Assembly: GCA_050247435.1 (NCBI GenBank)
Contig: JBFWUF010000014.1
Location: 1-64,000 of the forward strand
Source: JAJVID01 sp050247435
GTDB lineage: Bacteria; Acidobacteriota; Blastocatellia; RBC074
Direction: 5' to 3'
DNA length: 64,000 nt
Position numbers and translations under genes: made by a program. Below the pieces are notes generated by a model. It made no database searches. It saw nothing but the letters and a program-made list of their open reading frames with translations, and was not told the DNA's origin. How positions within the stretch are numbered: position 1 is the stretch's first letter; each line of letters begins with the position of its first letter. Positions 55,820 to 64,000 of the stretch are shown here, piece after piece.

Positions 55820-58123
55820 ATGAAAACTTCGATCAAGCAGTGCGCTCTATTCACGCTCACTCTGTTCATCGCTCTTGCCGTTTTCACTTCGATCTCAGAC
55901 AGCCGCATCTCCGCTCAATCGCCCGCGCGCGTTAAATCGGGCAGCGATTGGGCCGATTGGCGCGGTCCCACGCGCGACGGCCATTCTTACGAAAAAGGTC
56001 TTCCCGAAAAATGGTCGCCGCAGGGCGAGAACCTGTTGTGGAAAGCGCCCTACGGCGGGCGTTCCGCGCCGATTGTGATGAACGGCAGGGTCTTCATGTT
56101 CAACTCCGCCGGCGAAGGCGAAACGGTGCAGGAGCGGGTGCTGGCTCTGGACGCCGATACGGGCAGGAAGATCTGGGAGTATCGCTTCAACGTCTATTCG
56201 AGCGACGTTCCGCCGCGCCGCATCGCCTGGTCATCGCCGGTTGGCGATCCAGCGACGGGGAATGTTTACGTCTTCGGCGCGTGCAACGAGCTTGTGGCTT
56301 TGTCGTGGGACGGCAAGCTGCTTTGGGATCGCTCGCTGACCGATGAATACGGCGCGTGGACGACGCACGGCGGGCGCACCGTTTCGCCGATCATCGAGGG
56401 CGATCTGGTGATCGTCGGCACGGTGACCGACGGCTTCGGCGACATCGCGTCGCGGCGTCATCGCTACTACGCTTTCGACAAACGCACAGGCGAAAACGCC
56501 TGGATCAGCACTCCGGGCGGACGGCCTTTCGACACGACCTATTCGACGCCGGTCGTGGCCACCACCGACGGCATGCGATTGATGATCGCCGGAGGAGGCG
56601 ATGGTTCGGTCTCGGCGATGAAAGTCGCCACGGGCGAACCGGTCTGGACTTACCCGATGTCGAAACGCGGCGTCAATCCGGGCGTGGTCGTGAAGGACGG
56701 CATCGCCTACGCGACGCACCAGGAAGAGAACCTGGACGTGAGCGAGATGGGACAACTCGCCGCGATTGATATTTCGGCCAAAGGCAGAATCAGCAAAGAG
56801 TCGAACAAAGACAAAATCAAATACGCGCTGACGAATTATCAACTTGGTCCGTCATCGCCCGTCATCGAAGGCAATACCCTTTACGCCGTGACGGCGGAAT
56901 CGAGTCTGCACGCGTTCAATCTCGCCGACGGCAAACCGCTCTGGGAGAAAAAACTCGGCACGATCCAGAAAGCCTCGCCGATCTACGCCGACGGCAAGAT
57001 TTATGTCGGCACTGAAAACGGCAAGTTCTACATCCTGAAACCCGGCCCGACCGGCGTTCAGGTTCTGGACGAAGACGAATTGGAGCCGGTGGACAAAGTT
57101 GACCTCAAGACAGTCGAGGGCGACGAGACGATCACGTCGAATGAGCAGATCCTCGCCGGAGCCGCCGTTTCGCGCGGACGGATTTATCTGGTCTCGACCA
57201 AGAACATTTACGCCATCGGCAAGAAAAAGAATCCGGCGTTGCCGCCGGTTCCTGAAAAAGCCAACAACGCGCCCGCGGGCGCGGCAGTCGCGCACGTCCA
57301 AATCTTCCCCGCCGAACTGATGATGAAGCCGGGTGAGGCGAAGAGTTTCAAAGTCCGTTTGTTCGACGATCACGGGCGCTTCATCCGCGAAGAAGCGAAC
57401 GGCGCCTGGTCGCTCGATGGGTTGAAAGGCAATGCGGCGAACAATCAATTCACCGCCGCGCCTGATGGCGGAGCGCAGGGCGGCCAATTGAAAGCCACGG
57501 TCGGCGGCGTCACCGGCGTTTCCAAAATCCGCATCATTCCGCCGTTTCCCTTCTCGGAGGATTTCAGCAATGTGCCGGTGGATAAAGCCCCGCCTTATTG
57601 GCTCAACACTGACGGCGTGCCGATCAAATACAGCGTGCGCGCAGCGGAAGGCAATCGGTTTCTGGTGAAGCGTCCCGACGCGGGCATATTCAAACGCACG
57701 CGCTCGCCCTTCAGCGCGGTCAACGCGTCGAATTACACAATCGAAGCCGACGTGCGCGCCATCGAAAAACGCCGGCAGATGGGCGATGCCGGAGTCGTCG
57801 CTCAACGCTACGAACTGGTTCTGTTCGGCAACATCCAGAAGATCGAACTGCGTTCGTGGCAAATCGAGCCAAAACGCACGTTCAGCAAGCCCTTCGCGTG
57901 GAAGGCCGACACGTGGTACCGGCTGAAGTTGCGGGTCGAAAACCTGCCCGACGGCAAGACGCGCGCGCGCGGCAAAGCCTGGCCCGCGAGCGAAGCCGAA
58001 CCCGCCGAATGGCTGATCGAATGGACTGACCCGATCGGGAATCGTCAAGGCAGCGCGGGCGTCTTCGCCGACAGCGCGAACGAGGTCTTTTTTGATAACA
58101 TCAAGGTGACGCCGAATAAATAA
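55820..58123 (+). CDS. Exported large PQQ-type protein with C-terminal sugar-binding-like domain (PQQ protein 5)
   Basis: 767 residues from ATG 55820. Signal segment (KTSIKQCALFTLTLFIALAVFTS). The mature start DWADWRGPTRDGHSYEKGLPEKW is a variant of the PQW/FRGP opening. PQQ-type blades run to about residue 470 (ALDADTGRKIWEY, AFDKRTGENAWIS, AMKVATGEPVWTY, AFNLADGKPLWEK). A linker and a small beta-domain (about 490-580) follow. The last 190 residues (FPFSEDFSNVPVDKAPPYWL ... DTWYRLKLRVENLPDGKTRARGKAW ... EVFFDNIKVTPN) are like the jelly-roll domain of DUF1080/LamG proteins, which bind glycans. It is the first gene of the plus-strand cluster. Confidence 0.82.
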   Translation: MKTSIKQCALFTLTLFIALAVFTSISDSRISAQSPARVKSGSDWADWRGPTRDGHSYEKGLPEKWSPQGENLLWKAPYGGRSAPIVMNGRVFMFNSAGEGETVQERVLALDADTGRKIWEYRFNVYSSDVPPRRIAWSSPVGDPATGNVYVFGACNELVALSWDGKLLWDRSLTDEYGAWTTHGGRTVSPIIEGDLVIVGTVTDGFGDIASRRHRYYAFDKRTGENAWISTPGGRPFDTTYSTPVVATTDGMRLMIAGGGDGSVSAMKVATGEPVWTYPMSKRGVNPGVVVKDGIAYATHQEENLDVSEMGQLAAIDISAKGRISKESNKDKIKYALTNYQLGPSSPVIEGNTLYAVTAESSLHAFNLADGKPLWEKKLGTIQKASPIYADGKIYVGTENGKFYILKPGPTGVQVLDEDELEPVDKVDLKTVEGDETITSNEQILAGAAVSRGRIYLVSTKNIYAIGKKKNPALPPVPEKANNAPAGAAVAHVQIFPAELMMKPGEAKSFKVRLFDDHGRFIREEANGAWSLDGLKGNAANNQFTAAPDGGAQGGQLKATVGGVTGVSKIRIIPPFPFSEDFSNVPVDKAPPYWLNTDGVPIKYSVRAAEGNRFLVKRPDAGIFKRTRSPFSAVNASNYTIEADVRAIEKRRQMGDAGVVAQRYELVLFGNIQKIELRSWQIEPKRTFSKPFAWKADTWYRLKLRVENLPDGKTRARGKAWPASEAEPAEWLIEWTDPIGNRQGSAGVFADSANEVFFDNIKVTPNK

Positions 58124-58218
58124 GATTTTGCGGGGCGCCCCGAATTGGTTTCGCCAAAAGCGCGGACCGCGGACAATCGCAATCCTGACGGGTTGTGGGA
58201 CATTCAAACAGGAGTCTT

Positions 58219-59712
58219 ATGAAATCACGCATATCGAAGTGGCTGTTTGCCTCCAGCTTTTTAGCAATTGCGGCAATCGGCGCCGGTTTCGCTTCAGCTA
58301 CTAATTCAAGCGCTGGCGACCCCGGCTCCGGCGATTGGCCGATGTGGGGCGGCACGCCCGACCGCAACATGGTCTCGAACATGAAAGGTCTGCCCGCGAC
58401 CTGGGACATCAACAAAAAGACCAACGTCAAATGGGTCGCCGCGCTCGGTTCACAAAGTTACGGCAACCCGGTAGTCGCGGGCGGCCAGGTCTTCCTCGGC
58501 ACCAACAATGAAGGCATGCGCGATCCCAAACAGGGCGGCGACCGAGGCGTCGTGATGTCGTTCGACGAAAAAACAGGCGAGTTCCTCTGGCAGATCACGC
58601 ACGAAAAGCTGCGCGCTGGCCGCGTCAACGACTGGCCGTTCCAGGGCGTTGCGTCGTCGCCGATAGTCGAAGGTGACAGGCTCTATTACGTCTCGAATCG
58701 CGCTGAATTGGTCTGCGCCGACACCAAAGGCTTCCGCGACGATGAGAACGACGGTCCCGTGACCGACGAGAACTTCAAAGGCAAATTCGACGGCGACATC
58801 GTCTGGAAATTCGACATGGTCGAAGAAGTTGGCGCGCACCCGCACAATCTGGCCAACTGCTCGCCGGTCGTTTACGGCGACCTGATCTTCGTCAGCACCT
58901 CGAACGGCCAGGACGAAAGCCATGTCAATGTCCCATCGCCCAAAGCGCCTTCGATGGTCGCAGTCAACAAGAAAACTGGCAAACTGGCCTGGGAAGTCAA
59001 CAACGTCAATGACAAGATTCTGCACGGCCAGTGGTCGTCGCCCGCTGTCGGCAAGATCGGCGATGTCGCGCAGGTCGTGATCGGCGAAGGCGACGGCTGG
59101 GTGCGCGGTTACGAGGCGCTGACCGGCAAGAAGCTCTGGGAGTTCGACACCAACCCGAAAGATTCCGTCTGGCCGAAAACGCGAAACGAGATCATCGCCA
59201 CGCCGGTGATTTACGACAACAAGGTATACATCGCCAACGGACAAGACCCGGAGCACGGCGAGGGCGTAGGCCATGCCTACTGCATTGACGCGACCAAGCG
59301 CGGCGACCTGACCAAAGACGGCCTGGTCTGGCATTTCGATAAAATTCGCCGCACGATCTCGACCCCGGCGATTCACGATGGCCTGCTCTATTACCCCGAT
59401 TTCAGCGGCTTCCTGCACTGCCTCGACGCGAAGACCGGCAAGGAGCTTTGGCAGCACGACCTGTTCGCGGCCATCTGGGGATCGCCGCTCGTGGTTGACG
59501 GCAAGGTCTATCTTGGCGATGAAGACGGCGATGTAGTGATTTTGCAGGCGGGCAAAGAGAAAAAACTGATCGCCGAAGTGAATATGGGCAGTTCGGTTTA
59601 TTCCAGCCCGGTTCCGGCCAACGGCGCGCTGTTCATCATGAACCGCAATCAGCTTTTCTCGCTGGCGGTCTCTTCAGGCGCGGCTCCGGCGCAATCGAAG
59701 GCGAGCAATTGA
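58219..59712 (+). CDS. Exported PQQ-type beta-propeller protein 6
   Basis: 497 residues. AGGAG four bases before ATG 58219 fixes the start. Signal peptide KSRISKWLFASSFLAIAAIGAGFASA. It opens DWPMWGGTPDRNMVSNMKGLP, which belongs to a different subgroup from proteins 1-4. Blades: SFDEKTGEFLWQIT, VNKKTGKLAWEV, GYEALTGKKLWEF, CLDAKTGKELWQ and ILQAGKEKKLIAE. A conserved NCSPVVYGDLIFV block and EHGEGVGHAYCIDATKRGD resemble PQQ-type proteins of planctomycetes and acidobacteria. A Uma2 gene follows after 18 bases, as behind PQQ protein 3. Confidence 0.85.
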   Translation: MKSRISKWLFASSFLAIAAIGAGFASATNSSAGDPGSGDWPMWGGTPDRNMVSNMKGLPATWDINKKTNVKWVAALGSQSYGNPVVAGGQVFLGTNNEGMRDPKQGGDRGVVMSFDEKTGEFLWQITHEKLRAGRVNDWPFQGVASSPIVEGDRLYYVSNRAELVCADTKGFRDDENDGPVTDENFKGKFDGDIVWKFDMVEEVGAHPHNLANCSPVVYGDLIFVSTSNGQDESHVNVPSPKAPSMVAVNKKTGKLAWEVNNVNDKILHGQWSSPAVGKIGDVAQVVIGEGDGWVRGYEALTGKKLWEFDTNPKDSVWPKTRNEIIATPVIYDNKVYIANGQDPEHGEGVGHAYCIDATKRGDLTKDGLVWHFDKIRRTISTPAIHDGLLYYPDFSGFLHCLDAKTGKELWQHDLFAAIWGSPLVVDGKVYLGDEDGDVVILQAGKEKKLIAEVNMGSSVYSSPVPANGALFIMNRNQLFSLAVSSGAAPAQSKASN

Positions 59713-59730
59713 AAAAAGTAGGAAAGCATC

Positions 59731-60207
59731 ATGACCTGGGAAGAAGTTTGCGCACATCCGAGCTTGCAGAATCTCCCCTTCAAGATCGAGACAAATCAAT
59801 GGGGACAAATTGTCATGTCACCAACAAAGATCCCTCACTCGTTTTTTCAGGGCAAAATCAACGGCCTGCTTTACGAACTGATGAAACGTGGGGAAACGCT
59901 GGTTGAGTGCGCGGTTGATACGAGAGAAGGCGTCAAGGTAGCTGATGTCGCCTGGGCGTCGCCTGCGGTATTCAGACGGATCAAAAACGAAACCGCTTGC
60001 TCGGTAGCCCCGGAAATTTGCGTCGAAGTCTTCTCCGGCAGTAATACGCAAAAAGAGATGAAGGAGAAGCGCGAACTCTATTTCGATAAAGGCGCGAAAG
60101 AGGTCTGGTTCTGCGACAAGAACGGAAAGATCAGTTTTCACAACGCCGAAGGCAGGTTGAAAAAGTCAGCGCTTTGCCCCGATTTCCCGAACAAGATCAA
60201 ACTCTGA
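59731..60207 (+). CDS. Uma2-family (DUF820) nuclease-fold protein B
   Basis: 158 residues starting MTWEEVCAHPSLQNLPFKIE, a clear paralogue of the Uma2 gene at 50662-51126. The PD-(D/E)xK positions are VKVADVAWAS, EICVEVFSGSN and KEKRELYFDKGAKEVWFCD. The gene is 18 bases downstream of PQQ protein 6 and probably shares its transcript. The C-terminus (LKKSALCPDFPNKIKL) matches the ending of the first copy (LKKSKLIPKFKL). The role of Uma2 proteins is not known. The repeated pairing with PQQ genes here may be a clue or a trace of block duplication. Confidence 0.85.
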   Translation: MTWEEVCAHPSLQNLPFKIETNQWGQIVMSPTKIPHSFFQGKINGLLYELMKRGETLVECAVDTREGVKVADVAWASPAVFRRIKNETACSVAPEICVEVFSGSNTQKEMKEKRELYFDKGAKEVWFCDKNGKISFHNAEGRLKKSALCPDFPNKIKL

Positions 60208-60321
60208 AACGCCGACACCACGCCGCAGTGAGTAGAATTCTGTTGGCGCTCACGCGGGGTAACATTCAACCAGGATGTTATCCCGCTTTTGCTTACACAC
60301 CGACTGCCAGACGAGGTTGTG

Positions 60322-61110
60322 ATGCGCCGTGTACGCCTGATTCATTGGAAAGCGGAAGAAGCCGCCGGGAAGATCGCCAAGCTGCGCGCGGCTGGATACG
60401 AAGTTGATTACGGCGAAACCACCCCTGGCGCGCTTCGTGATTATCTCAACAATCCTCCCGCAGCCTTCGTCATTGACCTGTCGCGCCTGCCCTCGCACGG
60501 ACGCGATGTGGCGATGGCGTTGCGCACTCACAAAACCACTCGACACACGCCGATGGTCTTCGTCGAGGGTGAGCCGGAAAAAATTGAACGCATCAAAGTC
60601 AGTTTGCCCGACGCGGTCTATACAACCTGGAGCCGGATTCGCAGTTCTCTAAAAGCGGCCATCGCCAGCCCGACGACCAATCCCGTCGTGCCAGAATCCA
60701 ATCTCGCTGGATATTCCGGAACTCCGCTGCCCAAGAAACTCGGCATCAAGCCGAAGACGATTGTAGCGCTCGTCGGCGCGCCGAAAGATTTCGAGAAGAC
60801 GCTCGGCGAATTGCCCGAAGGCGTGAAGCTGAAGAAACAGGTGGGCAAACAATGCGACTTGATTATCTGGTTCATCAGAATGCGCGCCGAATTGTACGAC
60901 CGCATAAAAGAGATGGGCGAATTGACCGGCGCGGCCAGCGGTAATGGCCTTTGGATCGCCTGGCCGAAGCAGGCGTCGGGCGTCGCGACGGATTTGAATC
61001 AGAACGTCGTGCGGGAAACCGGGCTGGCTTCGGGACTGGTTGATTACAAAGTCTGCGCGATAGACGCCACCTGGTCGGGTTTGAAATTCGCCCGGCGCAA
61101 AGTAAAGTGA
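60322..61110 (+). CDS. Receiver-like domain fused to DUF3052
   Basis: 262 residues from ATG 60322. The N-terminal 110 residues (VRLIHWKAEEAAGKIAKLRAAGYEVDYGE ... AFVIDLSRLPSHGRDVAMALR ... TPMVFVEG) have the alpha/beta order of a response-regulator receiver, but the phosphoacceptor position after the hydrophobic strand reads IDLSRLPSHG, with D retained and the other acidic residues not clear. The C-terminal 130 residues are DUF3052 (LGIKPKTIVALVGAPKDFEKTLGELPEGV; LWIAWPKQASG; VDYKVCAIDATWSGLKFARR). This domain is usually found alone. The fusion is unusual. Function unknown. Confidence 0.75.
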   Translation: MRRVRLIHWKAEEAAGKIAKLRAAGYEVDYGETTPGALRDYLNNPPAAFVIDLSRLPSHGRDVAMALRTHKTTRHTPMVFVEGEPEKIERIKVSLPDAVYTTWSRIRSSLKAAIASPTTNPVVPESNLAGYSGTPLPKKLGIKPKTIVALVGAPKDFEKTLGELPEGVKLKKQVGKQCDLIIWFIRMRAELYDRIKEMGELTGAASGNGLWIAWPKQASGVATDLNQNVVRETGLASGLVDYKVCAIDATWSGLKFARRKVK

Positions 61111-61118
61111 TCGTGGCA

Positions 61119-61146
61119 TTCTCAATTCTCAATTTCACATTCTCAA
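61119..61146. repeat. Heptanucleotide repeat, TTCTCAA family
   Basis: TTCTCAA, TTCTCAA, TTTCACA, TTCTCAA in direct series, starting nine bases after the DUF3052 gene. Untranslated here. Four units, one divergent. Confidence 0.7.
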
Positions 61147-61351
61147 TTTTTTGCCAGAGAGGGTTCTTCCTGTCTGGCTCTTCACTTAAAAAAACGTATG
61201 CCGAGGCATTATCTTGAAGTAACGCGAATTGCCTGCGAAACCGCTTCAATTCCGCTCAGCTTCGTTGAGCTTTACTTCGCCTGAGCCGGAACGATTGGGG
61301 CATCCCATCAACTGATCGTTCAAAGCTGACTCGCGTCAGTGAGGAGCAACC

Positions 61352-61924
61352 ATGAAAAAGGTCTTGTTGCCCGGTATTCTCGGTGGTCTGTTGGTATTCA
61401 TTTGGAGCTTCATCTCGCACATGGTTTTACCCATCGGAGGGATGGGACTCAAAACAATCCCGAACAGTGAAGGCCCTGTGCTCGAAGCGATGAAGAGCAA
61501 CATTCAGGAACCGGGCCTCTATTTCATGCCTGGGCACGATATGAGCAGGCAGCCAACTGAGGAAGAGATGAAGAAGTACGAAGTGGGACCGACGGCGTTT
61601 CTGGTCTATCACCCGACCGGTGTAAAGCCAATGTCAATGGGACAACTGCTCAGGCAGTTGCTGTTCGACGTTCTCGGCGGGCTGATCGCCGCGTTCATTG
61701 TTTCATTGACCGTGGCTTCGCTCGGCATGCGGGCGTTGGCGGTGACGCTGATCGGATTGTTCTCGTGGCTGACGGTCACTGTTCCGCACTGGAACTGGTA
61801 CCGCTTCCCCGCCGCGTTCACAATCGGCGAAGGTCTTGACGGCGTGATCGGCTGGCTGCTCGGCGGGTTGTTGATTGCCTGGCTTGTGCAGCGAGCCGAA
61901 AAGCGGGCCGCCGCCGCCGTTTGA
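61352..61924 (+). CDS. Small membrane protein of unknown function
   Basis: 190 residues. Four likely membrane segments: LLPGILGGLLVFIWSFISHM, LLFDVLGGLIAAFIVSLTVA, MRALAVTLIGLFSWLTVTV and VIGWLLGGLLIAWLVQ. A soluble loop between the first two contains GHDMSRQPTEEEMKKYE. The segment FSWLTVTVPHWNWYRFP is aromatic-rich, as in small membrane enzymes or channel-like proteins. No name can be given. Its stop overlaps the reading frame of the alcohol dehydrogenase, so the two are likely cotranscribed. Confidence 0.65.
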   Translation: MKKVLLPGILGGLLVFIWSFISHMVLPIGGMGLKTIPNSEGPVLEAMKSNIQEPGLYFMPGHDMSRQPTEEEMKKYEVGPTAFLVYHPTGVKPMSMGQLLRQLLFDVLGGLIAAFIVSLTVASLGMRALAVTLIGLFSWLTVTVPHWNWYRFPAAFTIGEGLDGVIGWLLGGLLIAWLVQRAEKRAAAAV

Positions 61925-61929
61925 ATCTT

Positions 61930-63083
61930 ATGGAGTCTTTCGATTTTCACGCACGAACGCGCGTGATCTTCGGCCTGGGCGCATTCGAGCGCCTGGGCCT
62001 GATCGCGCGCGAACTCGATTTTCGCCGCGCGCTGCTGGTCGCCGACCCAGGCATTGCCGCGCTCAGGTATGTAGAAGAAGCTGTGAAGCTTCTCTCGCAA
62101 TCGGGCATAGAATCTTTCACCTTCCACGATTTCGGCGAAAACCCGGACACGGCAATGGTCGAGGCCGGGCGCGCTTTGGCCTCAACGCTCAACATTGATT
62201 CGATCATCGCGCTCGGAGGCGGCAGTTCGCTCGATTGCGCCAAAGGCATCAACTTCGTTTTGACCAACGGCGGCTCGATGCGCGATTACTGGGGCCACGA
62301 TAAGCTTTCATCAAAGCCCGACGCCAAACCGTTGCTGCCGATGATCGGAATTCCCACTACTGCCGGCACGGGCAGCGACGCGCAATCGTTCACGCTGATC
62401 TCAGACGCCGAAACTCATGTCAAGATGGCGTGCGGCGATCCTCAAGCCGCATTCAAAATCGTGCTGCTCGATCCGCGCCTGACCGTGACGATGCCGCCGG
62501 GCTTGACCGCCATCACCGGCTACGACGCCATCTCGCACGCGGTCGAAAGTTACGTGACAAAGAAGCGCAACCCGATTTCGCAAATGTTCGCGCGCGAGGC
62601 GTGGCGGCTGCTCGAAGCCAATTTCGAAAAGGTTTTATGCGAGCCATCGAACATCGAAGCGCGCGGCGCGATGCTGCTCGGTTCGTATCTGGCTGGACTG
62701 GCAATTGAAAATTCGATGCTCGGCGCGGCGCACGCCTGCGCCAATCCGCTGACTAAAAATTACGGCGTGACGCACGGCGTGGCGATCGCCGTGATGCTGC
62801 CTCACGTTGTCAGATGGAATGCGATGGCAGCCGGAGATCAGTATGACGATCTGTTTGAAGCAGCGCGGCTGCCATATGAATGCGGAATGCCGAGTGAGTT
62901 AATCGCGTTCCACCTGGAACAACTTGCCAGAGCCGGTGGCTTGCCGACGAATCTTGGCAGCCTTGGAATACCGAAATCTGATTTGCCGATGCTGGCCGAA
63001 GAGGCGGCAAAACAATGGACAGGAGGCTTCAATCCGCGCGATTGGAGCGTTGCAGGAGCAATGGAGGTATACGAAAACGCGTT

Positions 63084-63087
<4 letters not shown>
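61930..63087 (+). CDS. Iron-containing (group III) alcohol dehydrogenase
   Basis: About 385 residues from ATG 61930. A TTG at 61921 that overlaps the upstream stop would add three residues. NAD-binding motif GGGSSLDCAKG in the N-terminal domain. Metal ligands are in DAISHAVE, in the segment GAAHACANPL, and in GVTHGVAIAVMLPH, so all positions of the family are kept. Substrates of this family range from ethanol and butanol to 1,3-propanediol and lactaldehyde, and cannot be chosen from sequence. The stop overlaps the start of the next PQQ gene by four bases (ATGA at 63084-63087), linking a quinoprotein-like gene to an alcohol dehydrogenase. Confidence 0.9.

Positions 63088-64000
<913 letters not shown>

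Overview
The window looks like a chromosomal segment of an acidobacterium, most likely of the Blastocatellia/Pyrinomonas type. This is inferred from protein families and not from a marker gene, because no rRNA or tRNA is visible. The clues are an SBBP-repeat protein with the Solibacter-type (TIGR03437) C-terminal domain, seven PQQ-type beta-propeller exported proteins, a secretin with a C-terminal cohesin-like domain, a serine/threonine kinase carrying an FGE-sulfatase-fold sensor domain, and a didermic cell plan (secretin, outer-membrane barrel). Base composition is moderately GC-rich and most coding sequence is typical of one genome. I see no prophage, insertion sequence, CRISPR array or rRNA operon.

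Layout. 1-0.5 kb: the 3' end of an exported protein and two hairpin terminators. 0.6-5.7 kb (minus): an aspartate-family amino-acid cluster asd, [DUF433/DUF5615 toxin-antitoxin pair], lysC, a PCYCGC-motif lipoprotein, thrC. 5.8-8.0 kb: a Phd/ParE toxin-antitoxin pair and a GMC oxidoreductase. 8.2-14.7 kb (minus): five exported proteins of unknown function, one a large outer-membrane beta-barrel, plus a gene remnant. 15.3-21.3 kb (minus): a decayed acyl-CoA-ligase-like gene, an NYN RNase with a cold-shock-like tail, mtnA, an orphan RskA-type anti-sigma factor and a c-type cytochrome lipoprotein. 21.4-29.9 kb (minus): a type II secretion/type IV pilus-like operon (F, E, secretin, two pseudopilins, PilM-like). 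30.4-31.5 kb: a full-length relative of the protein cut off at the left edge. 32.3-39.4 kb (plus): double-FHA protein, kinase-FGE protein, a PEGA-like exported protein and three unknown proteins, probably one signalling unit. 39.6-43.7 kb: two TIGR03437 exported proteins. 43.7-55.3 kb (minus) and 55.8-64 kb (plus): two divergent clusters with seven PQQ-type beta-propeller proteins, an M1 peptidase, an ankyrin protein, two Uma2-type nuclease-fold proteins, a DUF3052 protein and an iron-containing alcohol dehydrogenase.

The most unusual signal is in the repeats. The gaps hold many unrelated fold-back palindromes and at least eight tandem tracts whose unit is always seven bases, in at least six sequence families. 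They resemble in design the heptanucleotide STRR repeats of heterocystous cyanobacteria. Several are translated. A 13-unit tract encodes a charged TEDRRQK heptapeptide repeat in front of the Tat signal of the last PQQ protein. A 6-unit tract lengthens the leader of a pseudopilin. A palindromic element encodes the region in front of the signal peptide of another PQQ protein. In all three the start codon overlaps the stop of the upstream gene, so the repeat cannot be dismissed as untranslated spacer without giving up the coupled start. Because the unit is 7 bp, loss or gain of one unit would shift the frame, so the first two loci are candidate phase-variable switches. This is the observation I would follow up first.
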